DNA of 64,000 nucleotides from Gnetum montanum. Its lineage: Eukaryota > Streptophyta > Gnetopsida > Gnetales > Gnetaceae. Below are positions 21,780 through 35,135 of the stretch, piece by piece. Every line of letters starts with the position of its first letter. Positions within the stretch are counted from its first letter, which is position 1. A program made the position numbers and the translations under genes. A model generated the notes under the pieces. The model ran no database searches and had not been told where the DNA came from. It was given only the letters and a program-made list of their open reading frames with translations. The stretch is taken from positions 493,135-557,134 of the forward strand of contig MNCI01029340.1 of the NCBI GenBank assembly GCA_015680685.1, given 5' to 3'.

Positions 21780-22044
21780 AGTGTGTCAAAGTTCAGCTTG
21801 ACTTACCCACCCAATACCACATGCTGTAGTTAACTCACACTATAGCTATATGCTACTTGTCAATCATGCTGCAGTTAACTCATGTTGTTTGTGATGCTGC
21901 AATTGCTCACACTACAGCTACTTACACTATTTATCACACTGTAGTTGCTCAGGCTATAGCTGCTCATGCTATTTTTCATGCTACATTTGCCCATGCTATA
22001 GTTGCTCATGTTCAACTCGTCTAGCCCAGTTTACTCACGTTCAC
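21780..22044 (+). repeat. Leader with CTGTAGTTGCTCA-type repeats
   Basis: Between primer site and gag start, imperfect copies of a unit like CACACTGTAGTTGCTCAGGC or CATGCTATAGTTGCTCATG recur every 25-30 bases from 21825 to 22020. No coding frame is supported. Confidence 0.5.
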
Positions 22045-24256
22045 TATGGAATCCTCCCAAATTAACCCAGTGACACTATCGATCTTTGACTTTGGGGCTA
22101 AAACCTTGAACCCTGTGATGGCTATGGAATCTATAATTATTATTGAACAAATAAATCCCTAAGTCCCTACATGCTAGTCACTCAGGCTACAAGGCAAGGA
22201 ACCTTCCTATGCAACTCTTACACCCAAACAGTATAACTTCATCTATGTCAAGATCCAAGCCAACTTGCCTATAGATCATGTAGAGAGGGAAGCAAAGCGT
22301 GATTATGAACTTATCCAAAAAGGAGATCATGAGTTCATCCCCTTAGCATTTGATATAATCCCTCTTTATGAACATCATCATACACTCATATCCCAGCTAC
22401 TAATGGCAAGAAGTCAAGCCTTACAACCACCTCCAATAGAGCCTCAGGGTGTAGATGAGGAAGATGACTTTGCAGCCCAATCTGAACATGGGGATTCGTA
22501 CCATACCATTAATCCCCATGCCCATACAAACTCATTGTTCCAACCCTTCCTGGAAGAGACCATACTTCAACCTTTATCCACAAAAACTCGACCACCAGCT
22601 TCTCTAGAGGAAATTCCCACTTCCATTCCCATCTTCTCCAGGCTCAACATTCAATCTGACAAGTCCATTCCCATCATACCTCCGCAGATACAATCTCAAC
22701 AACCCCCTCTTCAAGATAATGTAGGTTTAATTATTCAACCTTAGGTAATTGGGATGTCATCCATCATCTCAGCATCTACAACCATCCATTACATACCACA
22801 AGTGCAAATCCAAAAAGCATCATTAATTACCTCAACCCAACATGTTCAAGGTGTTACTTCACAACCTGTGGCTGGGTAGTGGGTTCCACTAGCTATTCAA
22901 CAAAACTTGTCTACTCACTACAGCATACCACACCATGTAGTCTCAGCCCCGAATGTTTTCTGACCGCAACAAACAATAGTCCAACAATCTCTCTTTCCAC
23001 AAACGATGCAACAATTGAATCATGATCAACCACCACTAACTCAACCCACTAGCCTGCCTACCTCCCAAGAGTGGGTAGACATAAAAAATGATGCACTCAT
23101 TGGTAGAAGGATTAAAATGCCAAAATAATGTGAACACTAAAGAAGTCAAGGTACTCGACTTCTATTAAGATGATCCAATCGACCCCTCAGTTCCACCATT
23201 AACCTTGGCAAAGGGAGTTTCATTACCCTAGCTAACCAAGTATAATGGAGAGGGGATCCAAATGCTCACCTAGCAAAATTTTGAACAAAATGTCTATTGC
23301 TTTAGGCATGGCCTCATGTAATTCTACCTGTGTTTGCTATGTCCTTAATTGAAAAAGCCGTAGATTGGTACCGAGCTTTGCCCCGTAGCTCCATATCTTC
23401 TCTAGAGGACTTGTTGCACAAGTTTGTCACCTGTTTCAAATACAATCTAAAGCCTGAGGTCACATTAGATAGCTTGATCCAAATTAAACAAGCACCATTA
23501 GAGCTAGCACAGAAATTTATCCAAAGGTGGAGTGTAGCCTTGAATGAACTTCATGAGCCCATCCCTAAAACATATCTTCTTACCATCCTTAAGATGGCTC
23601 TGAATGACTTTATTAAGTTGAAGCTTTACTACTTGCAAGCCCAAACATTAAGCCAAGAATTTGTGAAAATTAAAGACATAAAAGAGGCAGCACAAACAAG
23701 CAATAACCTAGCTTACTCAACCTTTAAGAGCCAACATACGAGGAAAGATAAATCCAAAACAATGGTAGCAGTAGTGGCCGTGACAACCCGACCTAACCAT
23801 CCAGGACAAAAGAGAAAACAACCCTCTATCCCAAATGGCTATGAAAGAAACACACCTGTGCCTACACCCAAAACTACCTCAAATAGAAATACCAACATAG
23901 GTCACACCCATACCTTCGAAAGAAAAGACCCTACTCAATATACACCCTTGCCTATGAATCCTTTACAATTTCTTGATCAACTTCTAAAGGTTAGGTTGAT
24001 CAAACATAAACAAATGTCTCCCACAGCGTCTCAAAAACATGATTGATTCTATGAGTTGGCCAAGGACCTAGCCTTAGCAACAACTAATGAATCCCCCATT
24101 CCAACAGGTTTTAGGTTAGATAGGTTTTGTGAATATCACCAATGATGTGGTCATGGGACTGATTACTGTTTCACCTTGAAACAAGATATACAATGGATGA
24201 TTGACATGGGTGAAGTAGTATTCAATGAGGCAAACCTAGTAAAACCCCAAAATTAA
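22045..24256 (+). pseudogene. gag of element 3 (Tat-type), decayed
   Basis: The ATG at 22045 (MESSQINP) is the most sensible start. The frame then has stops at 22163 and 22742 and several more up to 23330. The N-terminal domain (22265-22744) ends in a Pro/Gln-rich linker. The gag core at 23330-24046 has FKYNLKPEVTLDSLIQIKQ, QKFIQRWSVALNELHEP and LKLYYLQAQTLSQEFVK. A zinc-knuckle-like FCEYHQ-CGHGTDYCFTLKQ follows at about 24125-24180 with all Cys/His in place. It would form the capsid-like particle. It is the plus-strand counterpart of 12760-10490 in element 2. Confidence 0.82.
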
Positions 24257-24798
24257 CCTATGGAAGTCTACAAGGATCCTCTCAATATCAATGATGCACC
24301 ATATGTGATTAATACTATCCATGTGGAGCGTAGATAGGATGTCCCGTGAAAACCTTTTGTAATTCGCAGGCCTTCAGAAAACACACCTACCCCAACATCC
24401 CCTCAAACCCCTCTCATCATACGCACATCTCCCGCATCACAAAAACCATTTATCATCTGTGTACCTCCTTCCATTGTAATGACAACTATACCATCTAAAA
24501 AATGACCCACTCCCTTTGTGATCCAAGTGCCAAAACACCCTGACACATAACCCACCTCTGTTCACCTATGACCTTTGCAAGAGCATCTTGCCAATAGACT
24601 AACAAGAGAGCACCTAGAAAGAGAAAATAATGAGCTCAAATTAGGACCACCAAAATCCACACCGTTAAATGTTGTTTCCATAAGTCTGTCCATTAATGAG
24701 TCTAGTACGAGTCATAAAAAAAAGATAATATCATAGGTTGTATGTCGAACCCAACACCCTCAGTTACTAATGCAAAATTTCCTCCATGAGAAATATGA

Positions 24799-25791
24799 AT
24801 GCTAGGTCAAATGGACCAAGTCTCCATAGATAAAGGTATGCCAAATGGTAAAGACCTAGTAAGCGCAGTGACTCAAGTTACACAAGCCTTAAAACAAAAG
24901 AACACTTCTTTAAGTCTATATGACATAGTAATGACTTCACTAGTACATCGGGAAGCTCTCGTGCGGATGCTGACTTCAATCCCTATTAGTGAGGACCTTC
25001 CTACAGATGAACCATCCATTTATGCAGTATTGTCCCCACAACCTTAGGAATCAAAGAGTACATCCCTAGAGTTTCATGATAAGGACATTAAACTAGATGA
25101 GAAAATAGGAGAAGTCATCACAACCCCGATGTTCATAACGATACAGGTCAATCATTTCAAGATACATAGGGTCCATGTTGATGACAGTGTGACAACAAAT
25201 GTAATACCTTTTCCCATCATTAAAAAACTAGGACTTACTAAACAAATACAGCCCACGACAACTTCTTTCTTAAAATCCTTCAATGGTTCCCATGTTGGGG
25301 TGAAACATATGGTTACCTTAGATTTCATAGCCGGGGACCAATTCCCCATGATAGCTAAATTCATAGTAGTTGATGAAATGCCAGGGTTTAACCTGATTCT
25401 AGGACATCCTTGGCTAGCCCAGCTTAGAGCCGTATCCTCACCAATCCATCAGGAGATCCACCTACCTTACGAGGATGGTGAAATCATCATACATGGAAAT
25501 ACAAAAGTATCGCTCACTTCCTCACACCCTGAGGTAGATCAAGAGTCAAAAATTGAGTTTGTTGAGCCTAAGTAGGGAACTATGAGCATACCTCAAGACA
25601 TTAACCCAATGTTAACTCATAATCCTACTAAAACTGAGGAAACATCGGACAACACAAACATAGGAGCCATTCCTACTAATGTCTCATGGTTAGAATTATC
25701 CTTTGACATCACCGATGAAGGGGAAGGTGAGTATAAGATCATACCTACATGCCCAACCCCACATGTTAAGCTACAAAAGGTTAAGAGGTAG
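24799..25791 (+). pseudogene. Protease region of element 3
   Basis: Retropepsin-like sequence lies at 25129-25575: VHVDDSVTTNVIPFPIIKK near residue 22, with the catalytic Asp followed by Asp-Ser rather than the usual Ser/Thr-Gly, then FNLILGHPWLAQLRAVSSP and HLPYEDGEIIIHGN. A flanking domain upstream (24799-25047) reads ALVRMLTSIPI. Downstream, 25582-25791 has a stop-free tail ending HVKLQKVKR. TAG codons at 25045 and 25573 split it. The function would be gag-pol processing. The following RT is displaced by the antisense gene. Confidence 0.75.
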
Positions 25792-26406
25792 CTCAAGAAC
25801 TAGAACAAATCACCAAATGTCTAGAATGATGTTAAACTACCAATCATTCGGTATGACGTCAAACTGCCAACAAATGTCCACAATGACGTTAAACTAGCCA
25901 TGTTTAGAAATGGCAGGTTCCTTTTAAAAGCTTCCTAAAACTATTATTTCTTTTGGCCCACTATGGCATAAAATTGGTAATCTTTCTTTCTTTTACAGTT
26001 GATGCAATAGTCCACCATGACTTTAAACTAATGTGAACAGCTTGAAATGGCTTTAAACTAGGATTCAATACGTCACAAGTTTGCAAACATCCACTACGTT
26101 ATGTCAAATTTTAGTTGCAGTCTCAATCTATGACTTCTCATTACTTTCTTCTTTTACAATGGTTGATTTAAGTTTTGTTTCCTCATTTTACATTTGGCTA
26201 CACGCATATGTTCATGATAATACTTGAAAAGGAAAATAAAAAGAGAAAGCAAGAAAAATAAAAAAATGATACGTCAATATGGTAGTAAAATTCCAACACA
26301 TTATTCCATAACTAAGTCCATGTTATTACATTTGTCAACCATATGTTTCCATCAAACATTCAAAAATTAAAAACATTTAATAGCTAAAGTCAGATTAACA
26401 ATAAAC
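25792..26406 (+). repeat. Hairpin-motif spacer between protease and antisense gene
   Basis: Motif copies such as GGTATGACGTCAAACTGCCA (25848), CCACAATGACGTTAAACTAGCC (25876), CCACTATGGCATAAAATTGG (25959) and CCACCATGACTTTAAACTA (26012) lie at 25800-26070. The rest is AT-rich without a gene. Confidence 0.5.
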
Positions 26407-29400
26407 TCATGGTGGGGGCTGGTCCCCAAGATCCTCCTCATCACCTACTCTCGTCCCACTAGAGCAAGCTCCATCATTAGCATGTCCCTACAACAAGGTA
26501 GAAAACAAAAAATAGGTAAGAGTAGTAAAGCAAATAAAAAATGGAAAACTAGGAAGATAGTAACACTAACAATGAAAACAACAAAACCATACAAAAATAA
26601 ATGCCATAATAAAACACTCACAAGTAAGGAAGGCCCTAATTTGACCTCCAAATGTCATAGAATCTCTGCCTCAGGCACATTTGCCCAATCCTCCTCCAAG
26701 CCAAGATCAATGCCAGCTAAATTCTTACCCTTGTCCACCGATGTCTAGGTGGGACACTCAAGAGAGAACATGTCTGTCAAAGCCTTCCTAGAGGTGATAG
26801 CAATGGTTCTCTCAGGAGATCCCTCCACCTCAATACACTCGGTGAACCTATCATAAGTAGACCGCAAGCCTAACCCATCAATGAACATCTCCATCCGACA
26901 ATGTTCAACTAACTCCTCCTTTAACCATTTCTTATATTGATGCTTGTGGTCCTTTTGGTCTTGGTCCCACTTCCGTACCTTAGCCGCAAAGGACTTTCAA
27001 TCATTACATTTTCTATTCAGCAAATCCATCTATTCCTTTTGCTTAGCCAGATCTCGTGTAGCCTGCACTTTTCTATTCAAAATTTTCTAGTAGCGTGCAT
27101 AGGTGATTTCAGATGTGCACCAAGTGCTATCACCAGATAGTCTTGTAGCAACAAGATCGTAATGGGACTAGAGATCCCTTTTCTCCTCACTCTCCTTCCC
27201 TGGTGCTTCCTTCAATGAATGAACCTCGTCCCATAAATACTCAACCGAATGCCTACAAGTCCAGAGTGACTTGGCATTCTGTATGACACAATCGGAAACT
27301 GCATCGTACACATTTCTTGGGACTTGCTCAATATTCCTTGGTAGTTCAAGGAGATCATCAATGTGAGTAGCTTCAGAAGGATCCCACTAGAGCTTGGCAC
27401 TTGCAGGTGTAGGCACCACACACATGAATCACCTAAAATAAAATGAATGCAAATAAAAAAAACCATACACTTAGCATAATGGGCAATGTACACATACCTA
27501 GTTCTTGGTGGGCTTCTTGTAGGTGAGCAACCACATCATTAATGATGCCCTTAACAAAGTCCATTTTGCTAGGAATCTCAGGCCATGGCCTTAGCCGGTT
27601 AGTCGATGTGGGACAAGCAAGGGAGGTCACCTCAATTAGAACCTGTGATCTTGACACCTCTGCCCAAGATGTATGTGCCTCAAGAATCTCAACATCTACC
27701 TTTGATGCTAGAAATAATCAAAATAATCAAGGACAACACATGAAAATTAAAGGGTATAAAAACATAGATTGTGCTAAAAGCAAACGTACCAAAAAGCCCT
27801 TTGCTATTTAGCTTGGGCGGATTGCCAAGCTACAAAGATCCATTGAAGAAGCCATCGAAGACACCTCTTTCATCACTTGAATGCCTAAGTGCATCCAAAG
27901 CCTCTGCAAGCTTCATCCCCATGACGTTTGTCACATGTTCCTCTTGCAAGATGGGAGGTTCTTCAATCGTTTCTTCTCTCTCCTTTGCCTCTTCCTCTGG
28001 CCATGTGACAACCACCTCAAAATCAACCATCGGGGCCAAAGCCTCTCTCTCTCTCTCTCTTAGGATTTTTTTTGATAACTCCAAAATCTTAGAGTTAGTA
28101 TGACATAGTATATATAACGTATAGGACAAAAACAACATAAAATAATAAATATATAATGATAAAATAAGATACTTACCCTCCACTAGTAGTACAAACCGAA
28201 TCTTCTTTGTTTTTGGTGGTATCACATTTGGAGCAGGTTCCCTTAGATGTTCCTTCCTCTTCACCTTCGTCTTGGACTTCCCAATAGTCTCACCAATCAA
28301 ACGTTCAACCCTTATAACAAACATGTGCAGCCTAGGTGGTTCCAATCCTAAACTATCATGGGAATGATGGGAATGGCTAGCCACACCTCGACTAGTAACT
28401 GATACTGATTCCTCAATGTCTTCTGGTGAGTCCTGGGATCTAGTGGTGCTAGACAAGTGGCAAATCCAAGGGTGGGACAATTGTGAACGATCCCTCAAAA
28501 CATAGCAGTTAGCATCATAAACTACTAGGAACTCAACAAACCTATGTAGATCCCCTATGAAGAAAGCAAATGTAAAATGAGATTTAGCATGGATGTTTGA
28601 ACGTAACCTAATGATGTCCCCACAAAAAATAGATACAAGAAACTATGCCCAATTGTAGCACATGCTTGTCTCTAAAACTACATGAATGACATGCACAGAC
28701 TCGATCCCAAGGTTTCTTCCTTAAGAAAGAGATTTGGGAAATGCTTGTGCCCAAAAGAGAGGATACAATAAATTCATCTCTATTGATTGGCTATCATCTC
28801 CCATGGCAAAGCCCTTAGGACCCTGAGACATGCCTAACCACTCTTCCAACTCTCTTATGACCTAGCCCTCTTTAGCTGCTTTATCTATAGTCACCTTGGC
28901 ACCATCCATGGGCACGCTAAAAAGATCAAAAAGGAATTTAGTGGTCAGGTGGAAAGATACCTTGACTTCTCAAACTCGCGTGCTAAAATGGGAAGCATCA
29001 TCACTGAAAGAATCAACAATGGTGATCATCTTAAGAGCCAGAATGCTAGGAGTCAAAGCTATGAATAAGTCCATTAGACTTGCCTGGGTAAGGCAGCTAA
29101 TGATTAGATCAGAAGCTTTATTTTGCAACCATTTTTGTGATTGCTCTACCTCCCCATATTTCATAAAAAGGGTGGCCTCAGTGTGCCCTATTATAACAGT
29201 AACTTCTTCGGTGGGGGAAACTGATGTAAAAAGAAGACATAGAGCAAAAAGTTAAAAACATAGTACATGATAATGCAAAAGAAAACAAAAAGAGAAAATG
29301 GAGTCTAGAGTGTGGTTATTTACCATCAGTGAGTGGTGTAGGTGGGGTAGGTATAGGATCAAATATTTGAGGGAAGATTGGTCCATTAGAAGACCAATCC

Positions 29401-31549
29401 TCGTGTAACCAACCACAAATCTAGCAGTGCTCAAAGGCTCTTGAAAACTTCCTATGGTAGTCAACAAGGGCCACCTTTATTTGGTCCAACACTGCAGCAT
29501 GAAGAATCGGGCCCGCCATGAATGTCTCTAACATTGTGCATGCTAAGGCAAGCCCACCATCATCATCACGCATCCCATGTTCATCAAAACAGGGCTTGCA
29601 TAGGAAAACAACATTTACATTTAGATGATGACATAAAATTCAAAAAAGGAATAAAAAATTAAGGTAAGACATAAAGGAGCACACCTGTCCACTCTATATA
29701 CTATCCTAGGTGGGTTTTGGAATAGAGTGTGCACACGGAAGGCTAAGAAAAGTGTGTTGATACTGTTGTAATGAGCACAAGTAGGCATCTCCAACACACG
29801 AGTCAAGGGATGAGTAGATCTAGGACCCTCAGCAGGGCCTCCCCCAACATTAAAAAGTTCCTCATCGATATCAGTGACAAAGGCAAGCATGCTTTGTGTT
29901 TACCTGGGTAACATTTTCTCAATGATATCACGAGCCAACTCTTCACTCAGGTGAGACCATATAACCACACTAAAATTTCACAAGATGAATGACAAAAATG
30001 AACTGACACCAAGGTGAAACTATATCACATGGGGCCTGATGCACATGTCATAGGGAGGTGTGTCTAGTCCAAAGGGGCCAAACCAAGTAAGTACACCAAC
30101 AAGTTCAACAATGAGAAGAGAAGATTTAGGTCCCCTGCACACAACCAAAAAAATTTGGTAAATAAAGAATCTAGGTGCTAAGAATAGGTCAAAATCCCAA
30201 AAACCAAAAATCACATAAACAAATACTTTGAAAGCATAACTTCACCCCATGAGACAAGGACAACAATATCTATTTAGTGTATCTGATGCTCACTGGGGTA
30301 CATTGAAATCAATTTCACAGTGAGTCCATGTTTAAATCATTAGTCTCAGGGAAAAATAAACAATATAAACATAAAGATCAACAAATAACAAACATTTTGG
30401 CAAGCACTTTACACTTTCATGTCTCAGCAAAGGGGAGTCTGGACACTCATGTTGGAGGTAACCCCTTCCACAACTCATGTTGGGACAACTCACGATGGTC
30501 GTGGCCCAACTCATGCTGACGCTTCGAACTCACTCTGGATGTTGGGGTCTGGTCAGCCGCTCATGCTGGGGAACTCATGCTAATGTTGCCAAGTGACTCA
30601 TGCTGGGAGAGCTCACGCTGGGATTATTCCAGCAAAATTTGATCTGCCTACCTCCCCAACACTCATGCTAGCTTCTCTGCATTCCAATGTGAGCTAGGAA
30701 CTAGCAACTCACCCTGCAGGGGATCCAACCACCCATGATGCCTATCTCTCTAGAACCCATGATGCCTATCCCCTGTAGAACCCTTATCTAGTTCTCACTC
30801 TGGCCCTTTTCATTTCCCACATTTACGCTGGCCATTTCCTAGCCTAAAACCAAGAAGGATGAAAGCCCTAAAACTAGATAATTTGCAACTCATGTTGGCT
30901 TGCCCTAGAACAGAAAATTTGCACCTCACACTGTCCTACACTAGAACAAAAAATTTGTAGCTCACACTACCCTACCCTGGAATAGAAAATTTGTAGCTCA
31001 CGCTGCCTTGCCAAGAAACCCAACACCCTCGCGCTACCAGGAAACTTGGCCTAGGAAGCTGAAAAAGGCCGTAAAAACCCCATGGCCCGACACGCCTGAA
31101 AAAGGTCCTAAAAACCCTGTGGCCCAACATGCCCAAAAAATTCCATAAACTCCACATTGCCAGAAAATCTAAGAAAGCCCAAAAATACCATGATGCAGGA
31201 AGCCCCAAAAGCTCACATTTTTCTAGATGCTCTTGGCACTCACGCCCTACACACATGCCCTAGGCACTCATGCTAATGCCACAAATCCCAAATAAATCCC
31301 AAAGAAACCCAAAATCGTAGCCCTAGAAGCCCAAAATCATAGTCGATATTCTACCATAGGTAACGATGTTCATAAAATGCTAGAGAAAAATAGGAGAAAA
31401 AAAACTTACCTATGCAGGACCCCATCCCATGTTGCATTCTTGGCTTGGGGGAGACACTGTAGAAGCTCTTCACTCTCCTCCACAAACACCAGATCTGCCT
31501 GCCTCTTCCCCTTGGCCCAACTTGCCTTTCCTCTACCCTTGTCCTTCAT
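26407..31549 (-). pseudogene. Antisense spliced gene of a Tat element, copy B3
   Basis: An ATG at 31549 opens a 47-codon first exon with basic, Lys/Arg/Gly-rich sequence (MKDKGRGKASWAKGKRQ), ending in a GTAAGTTTTTT donor at 31409. Later pieces matching B1 and B2 are an aromatic exon at 29890-29621, the LMDLFIALTPSILALKMI exon at 29164-28970, a Ser/charged exon within 28498-27830 (which contains an intron with a TC microsatellite nearby), KMDFVKGIINDVVAHLQEA at 27590-27490, and VDKGKNLAGIDLG near 26740. The final acidic exon is GDEEDLGDQPPP before TGA at 26407-26409. It is more diverged from B1 and B2 than those are from each other. Stops remain. Confidence 0.6.
30260..31395 (-). repeat. Motif-rich first intron region of antisense copy B3
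   Basis: From 30440 to 31020 the plus strand is crowded with ACTCATGCTGGG / CTCACGCTGGG units, the same vocabulary as the LTR of element 3. It lies inside what appears to be the first intron of the antisense gene. No protein frame is supported. Confidence 0.45.
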
Positions 31550-32100
31550 AGTTTTCTTTGCTCATGATGATGTTGATGCTAATGCTTTGAAATCACGCAG
31601 CACTCCTAGCTCATGTTGCAGTCCAAGAACTCACACTAGCACAAAATGCCTTTACTCCATTTCAAAACTCCCTTTTAAACCCAAAACATTCTATTTTATT
31701 TTCTCTCACTTTGTCTTATTTTATTCATATATGTTTTATGTTTTATGTTAACCTGCATTCCTCATTATTCCAGCCTCTAGAGATGAAGCCAAAAAAAAAT
31801 TATCATTATGCAAGGGAAGGGATGAAAAAGTTAAACTCAAAAATCAAAAGAATATATACATACATATATAAATAGTTCAATAATTCACAAAATTTTAAAG
31901 TCTTGTAAACTTATCATTAACAAATGCTCTGTGAACTCATGACAAGTTAACATAAATCTTACAGGCCCAGTATGTCCTTAAACTGTCATGTGGCCCAGTA
32001 TGGCCTTAAACTGCCATGACTACTGCTGTAATTTTGTCAGTGCATATTTTGATTACTGTATGTTCATTTACATTTAGTAACTCTTATGCCAAGGGGGTGT
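31550..32100. repeat. Spacer between antisense gene start and RT of element 3
   Basis: Upstream of the antisense ATG on the minus strand, this would hold its promoter. I see AT-rich sequence (31660-31760, 31840-31930) and, on the plus strand, two GGCCCAGTATGGCCTTAAACTG motifs at about 31965-32010. No gene. Confidence 0.4.
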
Positions 32101-32459
32101 CTCTTACTTCACTCCTGTTTTAAATTGGCAAGAGCAAGCACATGGCCACCAAGAATATCCTTTCAACATTGTCTCTCAGTGGACCATATGGGAAGGTAAA
32201 AATTGTAATCAACCCAAAATCCTTGGATCTAGACCCATCCACCTATAATAATTTAATAGCCTCCACTCAAGAAACATCAAACTAGCCTAAAAACATGACT
32301 AAGATTTAGATCTAAAAGTTGATAATATCATTGAAGGTTTTCTAGTTGAAATCCCCATTATTACGATCAATGGAAAAGCTAGGACATTAAAATTAAGTGC
32401 CCTACTAGACTCGCAACTCGTAGGTGACATCACTCAAGACTCACAACTCATAGGTGACA

Positions 32460-33164
32460 TCACTCAAGTGTTAAAAGACAACATAAAAAAATTTGCATGG
32501 TCATATACTGACATGCTAGGACTAGACCCCCGAATCGTCCAACACAACATCATTCTAGATGAAAAATTAAACCATTGAAACAAAAGGTACATAAGGTTGG
32601 CAGTCCATTCTAAAATCACAAAGCTCTACCAAGCTGGTTTCATCTGGGTGGTTGACTATTCCAATTGGGTATCAAAAATTGTTGTAGTCCCTAAGAAGAA
32701 TGGTAGTATACACATATGCATCGACTTCTGTGACCTTAACATAGCCACTATAAAGGATGACTTCCTGCTACCTAGCATTGATCAACTTACTGACACAACT
32801 ACTAGGCATGCACTTGGGATACAACCAAATAAGAATCAATGTAGAACATCAACTCAGAACAACTTTTATGATACCTTGGGGTACATTTTGTTACACTATG
32901 ATGTCATTTGGCCTTAAAAAATGCAAGAGTTACATATCAACAAGCCATGACATATATATTTAGTGATTACATGCTCAATTTTCTCAATTATTACATTGAT
33001 GATATTGCAGTTAAATCTAAAACAACTGAACAACATGCGAAAGATCTATACCTAGTGCTTGAATTTTGTCTCAAATATGACCTTAGAATCATTCCAAAGA
33101 AGTGTGTCTTTGGTGTCAAAACGGGAAAGATGCTTGGTTTCATAGTCTCTGAAATAGGAATACG
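32460..33164 (+). pseudogene. Reverse transcriptase, N-terminal half (element 3)
   Basis: Gypsy RT motifs occur in broken frames: FAWSYTDMLGLDP-like at 32490-32530, YQAGFIWVVDYSNWVSKIVV then VPKKNGSIHICIDFCDLN at 32625-32745, then PWGTFCYTMMSFGLK near 32870-32920. The YIDDIAVKS catalytic box is intact at about 32990-33020. A GFIVSEIG segment ends at about 33160. It is closely related to the RT of element 4. The sequence then jumps to the interior of antisense copy B2. Confidence 0.85.
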
Positions 33165-35135
33165 GGAGATCCATTTGCATCTATTGCTCGATGATCTCAC
33201 AGATGGCTTGGACGTTGCTCCTGATGACCATCCAATAACGGGCGTAGTCAACAATAGCTGTCCACCAATTTTCATCATTAGCCTCTCGAGCTTGCAGAAA
33301 TTTGTTCCGCAACTCAAGGTCCTCAACCCTAGCAGTCAGGGTAGTTTTCTCTTTTTCTGCTTTCTGCAACCTTTTCCAAAGGTCTTCGTTGACATTCTAA
33401 CACTCCCATAAAGAATGAGCTAAGTGTAATTCACATTTATGCATCTCATCGAAAAGGCCACATGGCACTTTGGTCACCTGCGGTGAGGGTTCTAGGGTAG
33501 TGTCTATTTCAGTGGGCTCTTTGGGATCCCATTTGAGATGAGATCCTATAACAAAAAAAAATAGTTATATCCAATGGAATAATGTAATGTTGTAATTTCA
33601 ACAATTCCTATGTAACAACGTTGATGTACCAATCTTAGGATCGATTCACTCTAAGCGATCGATCATATCGTTCACAATGCCTTCCATAAAGGCAAATTTG
33701 TTAGGAGCCTCACCCCAATGTTGAGTTGGGGCTGCTAACAAAGGTACACCACTATTATCAGAAGTGCCTACTACACAAAAAAAATGAGTTAAACATAGCA
33801 CAATAGACAAAATAAATTGAGACATTACAATAACACAAAGCTCTAATTCAACAAACCCCCAGGAGTAATAGCAGGAGGATTTCCCCTAGAGGAAACTCAC
33901 CAGCGACGAACCGCTCCTCCTTTCTGGGCTCATCAAAAAGGACCTCGATGTCCTCTATGCTTGTCTCCTCTTCAGGCATAGGAGCCTGTGTGCTACCTAC
34001 GTTGTTAACAAGGGCCTCCTTTTCCAAAACTGGGGCCCCTTCCCCACACTTCAAGACTATGACCCCTGTTTCAGGGGTTAGTCCCTCTACATCTTTCCCT
34101 TTTCCTGTAAAACACATCATAGTTAACAAAAAAATGTTACTTATTTTTTTACAAGCGCTATGCAACACAATGACGCCTATACGTAGCGTAATATACATAA
34201 ATTAATCACGCATTCTTCTACTTACCAGCCAGGGGATGGTTCCTGTGAAACTTAATTCGTAGTTTCCTTTCCTCTTCACTAGTCGAACTGGGAGAATCCA
34301 CAGCCGAATGATGCTTTTTCCACTGAACTAATGAAGCTATTATTTCTACTACCAGGCACTTTCCCCTCAATGCACTACTAGTGTAAGAAGGAGGAGCCCC
34401 ATCCACATTGTCTTGGCCTTGGACAGGAGGTGCCACCCGATCCTTAGTCGTTAGTGAAAGTGACTCCTCGATACCTTTAGGAGGATCTTGGGATCGCACG
34501 GTGCAAAAGACCTAGGAAATTCATGGTTTGAAAATCTAGTCACGATCTTGCTACACCCAAACTCCATCCCTATGAACCACCAAGAATTCAGAAAAATGCT
34601 ATAAACAAGCTATGAAAAAGGAAAAATGCACGTTAAAATGAGACTCAAGCTTCTTGCGAAGCTTAACCATTTTAGCCTGCAAGCCTTTAGCAAGGTGTTT
34701 GGCCCAATTATACCATGTCCCCTCCTCCATAACCTCCCACATAATCCAAGCCTACTCTATGCCAAGGATCCTTCCTTGGAAGAGTAGTTTGGGGAAAGCA
34801 TGAGCTTGGAAGAGGGGATAAATGGTATTGGCCACCTCTAGCTTGATTTTATCAATCAAGATGCCTTTTGGTTCTTTCTTAACCCCTAGCCATTCCTCTA
34901 TGTCCTTTTGATGCTTAGAACCTCTCTTTGATCTTTCTTCCACTAGAAGACCATTAGAGGGAACACAAAAAAGTTCGACGAATAGTTCAGCATTAATATC
35001 AAAACTCACGTGCACATTACGCATGCGCGTGTGAAGAAGTTCGGCTTCTTTGCTGAAGGAGTCGACTAGGGCCAACATTTTAGCCACTGTGACATCAGGG
35101 GTTACAACTAGAAATAGCTTCATTAGTCCAGCTTC

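Larger units (their letters stand above)
19841..33164 (+). mobile_element. Element 3: Tat-type Gypsy element, 5' LTR through partial RT
   Basis: In order it has an LTR (19841-21575), a primer site (21581), a motif-rich leader, gag (22045-24256), protease (24799-25791), a hairpin-motif spacer, an antisense spliced gene (B3, minus strand 31549-26407), a second spacer, and the beginning of RT (about 32460-33164). The RT breaks off at about 33165, where unrelated-copy sequence (the interior of antisense copy B2) begins. No 3' LTR of this type is present, so the 3' part was lost in a rearrangement. Confidence 0.75.

Noticed and set aside
28038-28060. TC microsatellite as a regulatory element
   Set aside because: A simple-sequence run inside an intron of antisense copy B3; nothing else supports a function.
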